A stretch of 64,000 bases of DNA, from the NCBI GenBank assembly GCA_031289755.1, contig JAITOU010000012.1, positions 1 through 64,000 of the forward strand. The letters run 5' to 3'. Shown piece after piece: positions 43,809 through 51,367 of this stretch. Every line of letters starts with the position of its first letter. Position 1 is the first letter of the stretch. The DNA is from Clostridiales bacterium. Lineage in GTDB: Bacteria > Bacillota > Clostridia > Christensenellales > JAISNN01. Both the position numbers and the translations under genes were made by a program. Under the pieces are notes generated by a model that ran no database searches, was not told where the DNA came from, and saw nothing but the letters and a program-made list of their open reading frames with translations.

Positions 43809-45137
43809 ATGGATAACATAATCGAGCGAAAGGCATACACCGAAAATATTAAAGGGTTTGTTGATAAAGACGTTATCAAAGTAATAACGGGTATTCGCAG
43901 GTGCGGCAAAAGCGAGATATTAAAACTTCTAAAAAAAGAGGTTTTGAAAATAACCGATAATGAGCATATCGTCTTTATAAATTTTGAAGATATTGAGTTT
44001 GACAATATTAAAACATATAAAGATTTATACGGCTTTGTTTTAGACAAAATAAAAGACGATAAAAAATATTATTTATTTTTTGACGAAATACAGAGTATTG
44101 AAGCTTGGGAAAGGGCAATCAATTCACTGCGGCTCAAAAACACCGATATATATATAACGGGATCAAACTCAAAATTATTATCGGGCGAGCTTGCAACGCT
44201 GATTGGCGGACGATATGTTCAATTTGAAATACGGCCGCTTTCGTTTGATGAATTTTTGCAGTTCAGAAAAAAAAATGACTTCGCTCCGGTTTATTCCGGC
44301 GTTGATTTATCCGCTGAAAAAACGATAAAGTCCGTTAAACAAAACGAAACGGTATTCAACGGCGGAAAAAATTCCGATTTTGCTTCTTCTGCAATGGATA
44401 AATATTATTTCAACGATTACTTCTTGTTGGGCGGCTTTCCGCTTATTTCAACACAAGATTTTAGCATTGAGCAAGCCGTTCAATTGATAAAGGATATTCA
44501 TTCGTCTATTGTTTTGAAAGACGTCGTGTCACGCAATAAAATTAAAAATGTTCCGTTGCTTGAAAAAATTGTGGCTTATTTTTATGACAATATCGGCAAC
44601 TTAACTTCTCTGCGCGGCATTGCCGACTATCTAAGCGGCGGCGACAAAAAGAAAGCTACTGTCAACCTTGAAACGCTAAGCACCTATGTAAGTTATTTGG
44701 AAACGGCTTATGTCATTAAGAAAGTTCCGCGCTATGATATTAAAGGCAAAAGACTTTTTGAGACAAACGACAAATATTATCTCGCCGACCACTCGCTTGC
44801 CTATGTGATTAAGGATATAAACAAAGTAAATAAAGGCGGAATTTTAGAAAATATAGTATATAATGAATTGGTCGCTCGCGGATATACCGTTTATGTCGGA
44901 AAGCTCGATAATAAGGAAGTAGATTTTGTCGCCGAAAAGAACGGCGAAAAGATTTATCTTCAAGTTTGTTTGGAGTTTACGACCAAAGACACTTACGCCA
45001 GAGAATTTAACCCGCTTAAAGAAATTAAAGATAACTATCCGAAATATGTCGTTTTGCTTGATAATTTTGCAGGCACAAACGACGAAGGAGTTATCGGTAT
45101 TTCATTAAAAGACTTTTTACTCAAAAAAGAGTATTAG
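43809..45137 (+). CDS. AAA+ ATPase of the AAA_14/DUF4143 type
   Basis: The 442-residue protein has an N-terminal AAA domain with Walker A GIRRCGKSE, Walker B YYLFFDEIQ and a sensor-like YITGSNSKLLSGEL. A C-terminal DUF4143 domain of the nuclease-like fold follows (NKGGILENIVYNELVARGYTVYVGK-type with EVDFVAEKNG). Such proteins are common, often in multiple copies, in gut bacteria; function is uncertain. An insertion of about 50 residues rich in Lys/Ser lies after the AAA core. The gene is AT-rich compared with flanks. Its 3' end overlaps the convergent small gene at 45121 by 17 bp. Confidence 0.88.
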   Translation: MDNIIERKAYTENIKGFVDKDVIKVITGIRRCGKSEILKLLKKEVLKITDNEHIVFINFEDIEFDNIKTYKDLYGFVLDKIKDDKKYYLFFDEIQSIEAWERAINSLRLKNTDIYITGSNSKLLSGELATLIGGRYVQFEIRPLSFDEFLQFRKKNDFAPVYSGVDLSAEKTIKSVKQNETVFNGGKNSDFASSAMDKYYFNDYFLLGGFPLISTQDFSIEQAVQLIKDIHSSIVLKDVVSRNKIKNVPLLEKIVAYFYDNIGNLTSLRGIADYLSGGDKKKATVNLETLSTYVSYLETAYVIKKVPRYDIKGKRLFETNDKYYLADHSLAYVIKDINKVNKGGILENIVYNELVARGYTVYVGKLDNKEVDFVAEKNGEKIYLQVCLEFTTKDTYAREFNPLKEIKDNYPKYVVLLDNFAGTNDEGVIGISLKDFLLKKEY

Positions 45138-45342
45138 TTTCCGTTTCATTCGCCGTTAGCAAAAATGTTTGTCCGTTGTTCAAAAAGACGCGGAGCGCAT
45201 TTTGCTTACCGTCAAAGGACACGATGTAATTGCTTTGTAATAAAATTTTTATGTCCAAAAGGAAGTCGGTATTTTGAATACGGCTTTTTTTTCTTCTCTT
45301 CGCCGCTTCTTCTTCGGCGACGACATCATTGAAGTTTATCAT
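45121..45342 (-). CDS. Small conserved MINFNDVV protein, module 1
   Basis: This 73-residue protein belongs to a family seen four times intact in this window (45121, 45970, 46663, 59408). The first 68 residues differ from the module 3 copy at only three positions. The front half is charged and helical (AEEEAAKRRKKSRIQ); the back half reads as beta strands (NYIVSFDGKQNALRVFLNNG, then FLLTANE). No known domain is recognised. It is transcribed away from the XRE gene at 45555. A promoter TTGACT-17-TATTCT lies at 45418-45446. Confidence 0.8.
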   Translation of the reverse strand: MINFNDVVAEEEAAKRRKKSRIQNTDFLLDIKILLQSNYIVSFDGKQNALRVFLNNGQTFLLTANETETNTLF

Positions 45343-45417
45343 TTTTTACACTCTTCCGTTATTGTATTTTATATTTTTGAACTATATGTCGTTATTATCA
45401 ACGGCATTTTTGTTTAT

Positions 45418-45471
45418 AGAATACAATGTAAAAGATAAAAAGTCAACAAATATCGCATAGTATGCGATATT
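45418..45471 (-). promoter_or_regulatory. Module 1 control region: promoter and 23-bp palindrome
   Basis: On the minus strand TTGACT (45446-45441), 17 bp, TATTCT (45423-45418). A perfect palindrome with 11-bp arms (AATATCGCATA) around one base lies at 45449-45471, just upstream of the -35. This is the likely operator of the divergent XRE protein, but its place differs from modules 2-5, where it is in the promoter spacer. Confidence 0.7.
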
Positions 45472-45554
45472 CTATCTAATATAAAATGTTTTTACCGTGC
45501 CACACGGCTATATTTTTAAGAATTTTGTCCTAAAATATACATAGGTAAAAGTTT

Positions 45555-45857
45555 ATGGATTTAAAAGAAATTATTGAGCGCATAGGCAGAATAAGGTCAA
45601 AGTCAAATCTCTCGGCGCGTGAATTGAGCCTTAGAATCGATAAGAATCCGGGCTACATTAATTTATTGGAAAGCAAACAGAATTTTGAGCCGTCGCTTTC
45701 CGCGCTTTTGGATATCATCGAAATATGCGGAATAACGCCGGAAGAATTTTTTTATGAAAATTTGGAGCAATACGAAACCGATAAAAAGCTATTGAGCTTC
45801 TTTAAAACCCTTTCACAATACCAAAAGGAAGCAATATTAAATCTGTACAAAAAATAG
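45555..45857 (+). CDS. XRE-family HTH regulator, module 1
   Basis: This 100-residue protein has an HTH of the Cro/CI type in residues 5-65 (LSARELSLRIDKNPGYINLLESKQ) and a short helical tail (LLSFFKTLSQYQKEAILNLY). It diverges from the other module HTH proteins. The start ATG at 45555 has a weak AGG site. It probably represses the small gene at 45121 through the palindrome between them; the pairing and orientation recur in modules 2-5. Confidence 0.8.
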   Translation: MDLKEIIERIGRIRSKSNLSARELSLRIDKNPGYINLLESKQNFEPSLSALLDIIEICGITPEEFFYENLEQYETDKKLLSFFKTLSQYQKEAILNLYKK

Positions 45858-45952
45858 CGGCGGTTTATCCGCCCCGAAAACTGAAAGCCGACATATAGAC
45901 ATCTAAAAAGCCGTTTTATCCTTTTGAGAATAAAACGGCTTTTTTATTTTCA
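45857..45952. repeat. Dispersed palindromic repeat with terminator stem (copy 2)
   Basis: GGCGGTTTATCCGCC hairpin, conserved spacer ACATATAGACATCT, and the AAAAAGCC terminator stem (45905-45945). The same unit is at 46561-46645 and inverted at 6829-6914. It terminates module 1 HTH transcription. Confidence 0.8.
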
Positions 45953-45969
45953 TGTCAAATAAGGGCGTG

Positions 45970-46188
45970 TCATAAGACGTCTTTTTTCGTTTCATTCGCC
46001 GTTAGTAAAAATGTTTGTCCGTTGTTTAAAAAGACGCGGAGTGCGTTTTGCTTACCGTCAAAGGAGACTATGTAGTTGTTTTGCAATAGGATTTTTATAT
46101 CCAAAAGGAAGTCGGGGCTTTGAATACGGCTATTTTTTCTTCTTTTTTCCGCTTCTTCTTCGGCGACGACATCATTGAAGTTTATCAT
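45970..46188 (-). CDS. Small conserved MINFNDVV protein, module 2
   Basis: This 72-residue copy is nearly the same as modules 1 and 3 (changes such as KKS to KNS and a Ser-Asn swap at QSNY/QNNY). ATG at 46188 follows a GGGAG site, and the 45 bp upstream of the ATG match module 3 closely. It is read divergently from the XRE gene at 46373. The function is unknown; the sequence conservation across copies implies selection on the protein or recent duplication. Confidence 0.8.
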   Translation of the reverse strand: MINFNDVVAEEEAEKRRKNSRIQSPDFLLDIKILLQNNYIVSFDGKQNALRVFLNNGQTFLLTANETKKDVL

Positions 46189-46309
46189 TTTCTTATATTC
46201 TCCCGTTGCGGTATTTTATCTTTTTGACCTTATATGCAGATATACGGCACTGCATTCAAGTTTTGCCATAAAAAAGGCAAGGCTGAACAGATATTGCGCT
46301 TATGAGTTT

Positions 46310-46338
46310 ATTATATAGACATTTTTTGTCTATGTCAA
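46310..46338 (-). promoter_or_regulatory. Module 2 promoter with operator-like inverted repeat in the spacer
   Basis: TTGACA (46338-46333), 17 bp, TATAAT (46315-46310). The spacer TAGACAAAAAATGTCTA is an inverted repeat with 7-bp arms (ATAGACA/TGTCTAT across 46314-46332). Repressor bound here would block RNA polymerase. Confidence 0.75.
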
Positions 46339-46372
46339 TTATTTTTAGAAATAAATCGTCTAAAATATAATT

Positions 46373-46579
46373 GTGAGAAACGGTTTTGCAAAAAACATAA
46401 AAGCTCTAAGAATAGAGGACGGCTACACGCAAGCCGAGCTTGGCAAGCTTGTGAACGTCTCCCAAAGAAAGGTATCTTATTGGGAAAGCCAAAATATCGA
46501 ACCCGATATCGACACCTTATTATTGCTTGCAAACTTTTTTGAAATCACCGTTGACGAATTAGTCCGCCCCGAAAACTGA
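46373..46579 (+). CDS. XRE-family HTH regulator, module 2
   Basis: This 68-residue protein starts with GTG at 46373 and has no Shine-Dalgarno in front, so it may be leaderless (a TAAAAT box lies 12 bp upstream). It is little more than an HTH domain (YTQAELGKLVNVSQRKVSYWE), typical of Cro/CI-like proteins. Its last four codons (RPEN) and stop fall inside the dispersed repeat starting near 46561. The nearest relative in the window is the module 5 HTH at 58940. Confidence 0.78.
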   Translation: MRNGFAKNIKALRIEDGYTQAELGKLVNVSQRKVSYWESQNIEPDIDTLLLLANFFEITVDELVRPEN

Positions 46580-46645
46580 AAACCGACATATAGACATCTA
46601 AAAAGCCGTTTTATCTTTTGAGAATAAAACGGCTTTTTTATTTTC
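46561..46645. repeat. Dispersed palindromic repeat with terminator stem (copy 3)
   Basis: Same unit as 45857-45952, starting from GTCCGCCCCGAAAACTGA, which also encodes the end of the module 2 HTH protein. Terminator stem 46599-46640. Confidence 0.8.
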
Positions 46646-46662
46646 ATGTAAATAAAAGCGTG

Positions 46663-46881
46663 TCACAAGACGTCTTTTTCCGTTTCATTCGCCGTTAGTA
46701 AAAATGTTTGACCGTTGTTCAAAAAGACGCGGAGCGCGTTTTGTTTGCCGTCAAAGGACACGATGTAGTTGCTTTGCAATAAAATTTTTATATCCAAAAG
46801 GAAGTCGGTATTTTGAATACGGCTTTTACTTCTTCTTTTTTCTGCGTCTTCTTCGGCGACGACATCATTGAAGTTTATCAT
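46663..46881 (-). CDS. Small conserved MINFNDVV protein, module 3
   Basis: This 72-residue copy has the same plan as modules 1 and 2 (charged helix, then a beta-like half ending FLLTANETEKDVL). It is divergent from the XRE gene at 46991, with 109 bp between them carrying the overlapping promoters and a perfect palindrome. Confidence 0.8.
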   Translation of the reverse strand: MINFNDVVAEEDAEKRRSKSRIQNTDFLLDIKILLQSNYIVSFDGKQNALRVFLNNGQTFLLTANETEKDVL

Positions 46882-46938
46882 TTTCTTATATTCTCCCGTT
46901 GCGGTATTTTATCTTTTTGACCCCTACACGCTGTTTTC

Positions 46939-46974
46939 ATGAATAATTATATAGCAAATTGCTATAATTGTCAA
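46939..46974. promoter_or_regulatory. Module 3 face-to-face promoters with perfect palindrome
   Basis: Minus-strand promoter TTGACA (46974-46969), 17 bp, TATAAT (46951-46946). A plus-strand promoter is likely too: ATGAAT (46939-46944), 18 bp, TATAAT (46963-46968). The 17-bp palindrome TATAGCAAATTGCTATA (46950-46966) lies in both spacers, so one bound repressor could shut both genes. Confidence 0.75.
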
Positions 46975-46990
46975 CAAAGGTAATAATAAA

Positions 46991-47197
46991 ATGTCTATTT
47001 TTTCTAAGCGGCTTATAGAACTAAGAAAGCTGAATAAATATACTCAAAGATATATGGCAACGCTTCTCGACATCAAGCAATCGTCTTACTTGCGTTACGA
47101 AAACGGCACGGCAGAACCCACTCATGCAAATCTTGTCAAGCTTGCCGACGCTTTGGACGTCAGTACGGATTATCTTTTGGGCAGGGGGGAATATTAG
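46991..47197 (+). CDS. XRE-family HTH regulator, module 3
   Basis: This 68-residue HTH protein (YTQRYMATLLDIKQSSYLRYE) ends in a CI-like dimerisation stub (STDYLLGRGEY). It is closely similar to the module 4 HTH at 47428: both begin M-x-IFSKR-x-IELR, and both end DYLLGR-x-EY. The operator and HTH recognition segments differ between the two, as expected for separate specificities. ATG at 46991 has a weak AAAGG site. Confidence 0.82.
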   Translation: MSIFSKRLIELRKLNKYTQRYMATLLDIKQSSYLRYENGTAEPTHANLVKLADALDVSTDYLLGRGEY

Positions 47198-47204
47198 ACT
47201 GCAT

Positions 47205-47297
47205 TATTTTAATCCGCAATGGAAGTCGGTATTTTGAATACGGCTTTTTTCTTCTCTTTGCCGCTTATTCTTCCGCTATGATATCTTCATAATTCAT
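47205..47297 (-). pseudogene. Decayed MINFNDVV gene, module 4
   Basis: ATG at 47297 with AAGGAG opens a frame reading MNYEDIIAEE, matching the intact copies. A TAA then replaces the next Glu codon, and a one-base loss in the AAAAAAGCC run shifts the frame. Similarity ends after the counterpart of LLDIK. The regulator gene next to it is intact. Confidence 0.82.
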
Positions 47298-47375
47298 CAC
47301 AAACTACTCCTTTTGATAATTATCAACAGAAAAACCCGTTTTTTTTGAGATAGTGACAACGATACGTTATCTTAA

Positions 47376-47411
47376 TTGAATAATTATATAACGTACTGTT
47401 ATCATTGTCAA
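47376..47411. promoter_or_regulatory. Module 4 face-to-face promoters with imperfect palindrome
   Basis: Minus-strand TTGACA (47411-47406), 17 bp, TATAAT (47388-47383); plus-strand TTGAAT (47376-47381), 18 bp, TATCAT (47400-47405). ATAAC/GTTAT arms around GTACT lie in the shared spacer at 47388-47402. A second partial match, GATACGTTATC, is at 47361-47371. Confidence 0.72.
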
Positions 47412-47427
47412 TAAGGACAAATAAAAA

Positions 47428-47634
47428 ATGTTGATTTTTTCCAAACGGATTATAGAATTAAGAAGTCTGAATCATTTTTCCCAAAGGCACATGGCGAAAT
47501 TTTTGGATATATCGCAAGCGGCGTATTTTCGCTATGAAAACGGCAGTGCCGAGCCGAGTCAGGAAATGCTTGTCAAAATAGCCGATATCTTTGACGTGAC
47601 TATCGATTATCTTTTGGGCAGAGCGGAATATTAG
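47428..47634 (+). CDS. XRE-family HTH regulator, module 4
   Basis: This 68-residue HTH protein (FSQRHMAKFLDISQAAYFRYE) parallels the module 3 protein but differs in the DNA-recognition helix. Its partner small gene is broken, yet this gene remains open, suggesting it still serves as a repressor of something or has only recently lost its partner. ATG at 47428 has AAGGAC upstream. Confidence 0.8.
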   Translation: MLIFSKRIIELRSLNHFSQRHMAKFLDISQAAYFRYENGSAEPSQEMLVKIADIFDVTIDYLLGRAEY

Positions 47635-47716
47635 TCAACATTATATTAAAAAGACGATACAGTTTTAAACTGCATTTTTAACATTATACAGGTATTGACT
47701 GTATAAGGTAAAGCAT

Positions 47717-47938
47717 ATGAACGAAAAAAATTTATTATCCTTTCACAAAACCTTAAAGCGGCTTCGTCTTGATTCAAACATGACCCAAAAGCAGGCTGCC
47801 GAAAAAATAGGGATTAGCTATCAATCATATCAAGCCTACGAAATCGGCATTACTTTGCCGACCTTGTCTCATTTCACTAAGCTTTGTGAGATATTTGAGA
47901 CTACGCCGAACGAATTGTTGGGGTTTTCGGATATTTAG
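47717..47938 (+). CDS. XRE-family HTH protein without a MINFNDVV partner
   Basis: This 73-residue HTH protein (MTQKQAAEKIGISYQSYQAYE) lies 82 bp after the module 4 regulator in the same direction. No small partner gene or palindrome is seen beside it. It has a classical Cro/CI domain only. It ends the array, followed by a strong terminator. Confidence 0.8.
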   Translation: MNEKNLLSFHKTLKRLRLDSNMTQKQAAEKIGISYQSYQAYEIGITLPTLSHFTKLCEIFETTPNELLGFSDI

Positions 47939-47968
47939 CAGAGCCTTGATTTTATTTTTAAAAGCAAA

Positions 47969-48013
47969 AAAAGCGTCGGCGTTTATACGAAAGTACAAAA
48001 CGCCGACGCTTTT
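47969..48013. terminator. Terminator closing the XRE array
   Basis: Perfect 16-bp stem (47969-47984 with 47998-48013) flanked by A- and T-runs; it serves both the array and the convergent gene at 48055. Confidence 0.85.
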
Positions 48014-48054
48014 TTCTATTCATATCGGGTTCGTGTTTTAAAACGATATTTTGT

Positions 48055-48639
48055 TCAAATCAAGACCTTGACCTTTTGTATCAGTAATGCGCTTTTAGGT
48101 CCTTTTATTCTTTCGGCGGTCGAAATGAGAAAGGCGGCGTTGCGCTTTGGGAGAACGACCTTGCCGGCGGTGGTTTTGTAGCGGACAAACAGGTCGTCAA
48201 AAAGGTTTTCGATATCGTCGTCGATTTTTTCTCTGGCGGTATTTTTTAAGAAAAGACCGATAAAATATTCGGCTTCTTCAAATTTTGACGAATAAATAAG
48301 GTCGCCGAGCAAGCGGAAGGACGCGCCCGTCAATGCCGCTCCCGATAGGGTAAAGATGCGTTTGCTCACTGCCGTATTGTCCTTTAAAAGGGCTATCGTC
48401 TTTATGCGGTTGGCTTTTAACAAAACTTCGAGTGCGCTTTCGCACAGCTCCTTTGCATAGTCGAAGCTTTTTAGCTTATCTTCCTTTAAAACAAGCAAAA
48501 ACTCAAAGACGTCTGCGGCGGTTTCGTATCCGCAGGCGGTCGTAAGCTCTCCAAAAAAAGGCTTGACCTGTTTTAAATTGCAATCCGCAGAAAAAAACTT
48601 GTATAAAGCGGTATAGAGCTTTGCATTTTTTGGTGCCAT
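48055..48639 (-). CDS. Hypothetical helical protein
   Basis: Start set at ATG 48639 (GGAGG site), giving 194 residues; the frame is open upstream to 48717. Mostly helical with Lys/Glu/Leu-rich segments and no membrane helix. No domain is recognised. It is convergent with the XRE array and divergent from the PF06695-type gene at 48806. A repeat-type fold is possible but not shown. Confidence 0.65.
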   Translation of the reverse strand: MAPKNAKLYTALYKFFSADCNLKQVKPFFGELTTACGYETAADVFEFLLVLKEDKLKSFDYAKELCESALEVLLKANRIKTIALLKDNTAVSKRIFTLSGAALTGASFRLLGDLIYSSKFEEAEYFIGLFLKNTAREKIDDDIENLFDDLFVRYKTTAGKVVLPKRNAAFLISTAERIKGPKSALLIQKVKVLI

Positions 48640-48805
48640 AAAATATAAAATCCTCCGATTTATTGATAAAAGCCGTATTTTTAAGGTAATGGTATAATAG
48701 ACTATTCCTATAATCATTAACCGTTCAGGCTTTATGATTAATCTAATATATTGTAATATCGCAGAGAAAAAAAGTCAAATACAAATATTATATTATAGGG
48801 TTTTT

Positions 48806-49426
48806 ATGGCGGAATTTTTTTTACAATTCATAAAATCGTTTGTGTACGGCGACATTCCGGCGGTTATGCTGTTGTCGGTCATACCGTTTGTCGAAGCACG
48901 CGGCGCAATACCCTTTGCTTTCGGGCTGGGCTTAACGCCGTTCGGCGCGGGATTTTATTGTGTGACGGCGGCGACCTTGGCGATACCGGTGATACTTCTG
49001 CTTTTTGCGCCGACGACGGCTCTTTTAAAAAAAATAAAATTTACAAATAAACTCGTCCTGTCGCTCGAAGACGTCATCAACGAAAAAGCGCAAAGCTTTT
49101 TGAAGAAAGTCGGCAAAAAGGCTGCGGCGTCAAACGCGGACGATATGAAATACAAAATGCTCTTTGCGCTTGCCGCCGTTCCGCTGCCGCTGACCGGAAT
49201 ATGGACAAGCTCCGCCGCCGCCGTCATCTTGAAGTTAGACAAATTTAAAGCCTTTGTCAGCATAGCTCTCGGCAATCTGTGTTCGTCCGCCGTACTGATA
49301 GTCTTGATGAAATTTTTTGCCGGAAGCATAACGCTCATTCTCAATATCCTTATCGCATCCATGATAGCGGCGGCAGTCTTTACCGTATTTAAAATAATCT
49401 TTAAGGGCAAGAGAAAAGTCGCTTAG
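48806..49426 (+). CDS. PF06695-type small multidrug-export family membrane protein
   Basis: The start is taken at ATG 48806, giving 206 residues. There are about five hydrophobic segments. The EARGAIPFAFGLGLTPFGAG signature near residue 30 and PLPLTGIWTSSAAAVIL near 130 match the family named Sm_multidrug_ex, whose actual transport role is poorly established. Single gene; followed by REP-like and AT-rich spacer. Confidence 0.82.
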   Translation: MAEFFLQFIKSFVYGDIPAVMLLSVIPFVEARGAIPFAFGLGLTPFGAGFYCVTAATLAIPVILLLFAPTTALLKKIKFTNKLVLSLEDVINEKAQSFLKKVGKKAAASNADDMKYKMLFALAAVPLPLTGIWTSSAAAVILKLDKFKAFVSIALGNLCSSAVLIVLMKFFAGSITLILNILIASMIAAAVFTVFKIIFKGKRKVA

Positions 49427-49478
49427 ATAGAGAAACACCGCGAAACGGGCGTTTATGAAATCGGGCGTTTGCGAAAAC

Positions 49479-49500
49479 GGGCGACCGCATAGGGTCGCCC
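49479..49500. repeat. REP-like palindrome
   Basis: GGGCGACC and GGTCGCCC arms around a 6-nt loop, followed by CCTAC as in the 12320-12514 cluster. Confidence 0.7.
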
Positions 49501-49721
49501 CTACTGTTTTCAAGGTTTTTTCAACATTTTTGAGTTATCATATCGGTAAGATATAATTAAAAAATTACCGTTTAACGGCGGCTTTTTTGCGCGGTTTTTA
49601 CTTTATAAAAAATTCATTTACTTTTTAAAGTGTATGTGCTATAATATTACAAAAGCCGTTTGTCGTACGCCGTAAAGCTTGCGTATTTACGTTTTGATTT
49701 TACGGAGCAGTAAGGTAGATT

Positions 49722-50279
49722 TTGAAAAGAATTATTTTGGCGTCCGCGTCGCCCAGACGGGCGGAGCTTCTGAGAACTATTATAAAAGCTTTCGAGATAA
49801 TTCCGGCGGACGTTGACGAATCTGTCCACAGCTACAAGCCTTCTGCTGCCGCCCAAGAATTGGCGGAGAGAAAAGCCGCCTGCGTATTTGATAAAATCGG
49901 CGGCAAGGACGTCCTTGTCATAGCTTCGGACACGATAGTCTACAAGAACGGAAGGTTTTTTGGTAAACCGACGGATTTTGACGACGCGTACCGTATGCTC
50001 GGCGAGCTGAATGCCGCTAAGCATTATGTCTATACGGGGGTATGCCTGACGGACGGCGGCGGGATAATAAGTTTTTTTGACCGTTCGGAAGTGACTTTTA
50101 AGGATAATTCCGACGCCGACATCAAAAAATATATAGAGAAGTACAGCCCTTTTGACAAAGCCGGCGCATACGGTATTCAAGACGGACAGCTTGTCGCGTC
50201 CTACAAGGGCAGTTTAAACAACATCATAGGCTTACCGACCGAAAAGCTCAATAAAGAATTGGCGCGCATACGTCTATAA
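49722..50279 (+). CDS. maf: Maf-family nucleoside triphosphate pyrophosphatase
   Basis: This 185-residue protein starts with TTG at 49722 and shows the Maf signature LASASPRRAELL at the N-terminus, an ADVDES motif, and ASDTIVY near residue 68. Maf proteins remove modified or non-canonical nucleotides (dTTP/UTP, m5-CTP types) and are linked to septum control in Bacillus. Here it precedes an MreB-like gene by 39 bp, echoing the maf-mreB neighbourhood of many bacteria. Confidence 0.94.
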   Translation: MKRIILASASPRRAELLRTIIKAFEIIPADVDESVHSYKPSAAAQELAERKAACVFDKIGGKDVLVIASDTIVYKNGRFFGKPTDFDDAYRMLGELNAAKHYVYTGVCLTDGGGIISFFDRSEVTFKDNSDADIKKYIEKYSPFDKAGAYGIQDGQLVASYKGSLNNIIGLPTEKLNKELARIRL

Positions 50280-50318
50280 GCGTATAAGCGCGTCGTCTAA
50301 GATACAGAGGAATTTTTC

Positions 50319-51305
50319 ATGGTTATCGATATTGTAATTGACATGGGTTCTGAAAACATCAAAATTTTGCGAAGGGGCAGCGGACTTGTTTTGAACGAGC
50401 CGGCATTAGCCTTAGTAGACAAGGAGTCAAAAAAATTGGCTCTGAATGCGACGGGCTTCCGCGCCAAAAAGGTGACGTCCGAAATGTTGGATAGCTGCGT
50501 TCCCGTCCACCCGATAAAAAACGCCGCCGTATCCGACGAAGAAATCGCCGTTTTGCTTTTTAAGGATTTTTTTGAAAAAATCAACATTCAACCGACCTTT
50601 TTTAATCGGCTGAGAGTCATCGCTCTCGTCGGCTGCGGTCTGACCTACGGCGACCGCAAGGTGATAGCCAGAGTAATGAAAAAAGCCGGAGCGTCAAGGA
50701 CTTACGTCATAGACGGACTTTTTTCGCTCTATTCTTATGCCGACGTCAAGCGCGGTTTTTTTGTCGATTTGGGCGGAGCGGCTGCAAATATGGGCTTTGT
50801 TTCGACCGACGGCTTGGTAGCGGGCTGTCAGAGCGACCTTGCCGGAAATGCCTTAAACGAATTGATTTGCAACCTTGCCGACTCCAAATATTCTCTCGTC
50901 ATCGGCAACCGCACCGCCGAAAAGGTCAAGCTTGCGTCGGGCGGTCTTAATCCCGAAAAAGGACGCTATATACCCGTAAACGGCAAGGACAAGAGCGGCG
51001 GCGGCTACATAACGGCAAACATATCTGCCGCAGACATTGCGCGCTGTATAGCCGAGCTTGCAGACAAGCTCGCTTTGCTGATAAATTCGGTATTGGTTTC
51101 TCTGCCGGAGGACGACTACAATTTTGTCTGCAAAAACGGTATCCATTTGGCGGGCGGCACTGCAAACATCAACGGGCTTCCCGAATATCTCGCCGAAAAG
51201 CTCAAACTCAAAGTCTGCGTCGTCAAGGACGGCGAAGAAGCTCCGGCGGCGGGGGGCGTGAGATTTTATGAAGAAAAGGGCTTTTTGAAAAAACTTATAA
51301 AATAG
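50319..51305 (+). CDS. MreB-like actin homologue, degenerate
   Basis: This 328-residue protein has the MreB plan: an N-terminal phosphate-1-type strand IDMGSENIKILRRGSGLVLNEP, a phosphate-2-like FVDLGGAAANMGFVS, IGNRTAEKVK and a LAGGTANINGLPEYL adenosine motif. Several normally invariant positions differ (DxGT to DMGS, and IGGGTT to LGGAAA), so nucleotide binding may be altered. It may be a divergent MreB paralogue involved in cell shape. It follows maf. Confidence 0.82.
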   Translation: MVIDIVIDMGSENIKILRRGSGLVLNEPALALVDKESKKLALNATGFRAKKVTSEMLDSCVPVHPIKNAAVSDEEIAVLLFKDFFEKINIQPTFFNRLRVIALVGCGLTYGDRKVIARVMKKAGASRTYVIDGLFSLYSYADVKRGFFVDLGGAAANMGFVSTDGLVAGCQSDLAGNALNELICNLADSKYSLVIGNRTAEKVKLASGGLNPEKGRYIPVNGKDKSGGGYITANISAADIARCIAELADKLALLINSVLVSLPEDDYNFVCKNGIHLAGGTANINGLPEYLAEKLKLKVCVVKDGEEAPAAGGVRFYEEKGFLKKLIK

Positions 51306-51367
51306 CTTAAAAGAATAGCGGCTTTTAGAACCGCCAAAAAAAGATAAAAGGATAAGGAGTAACGATT

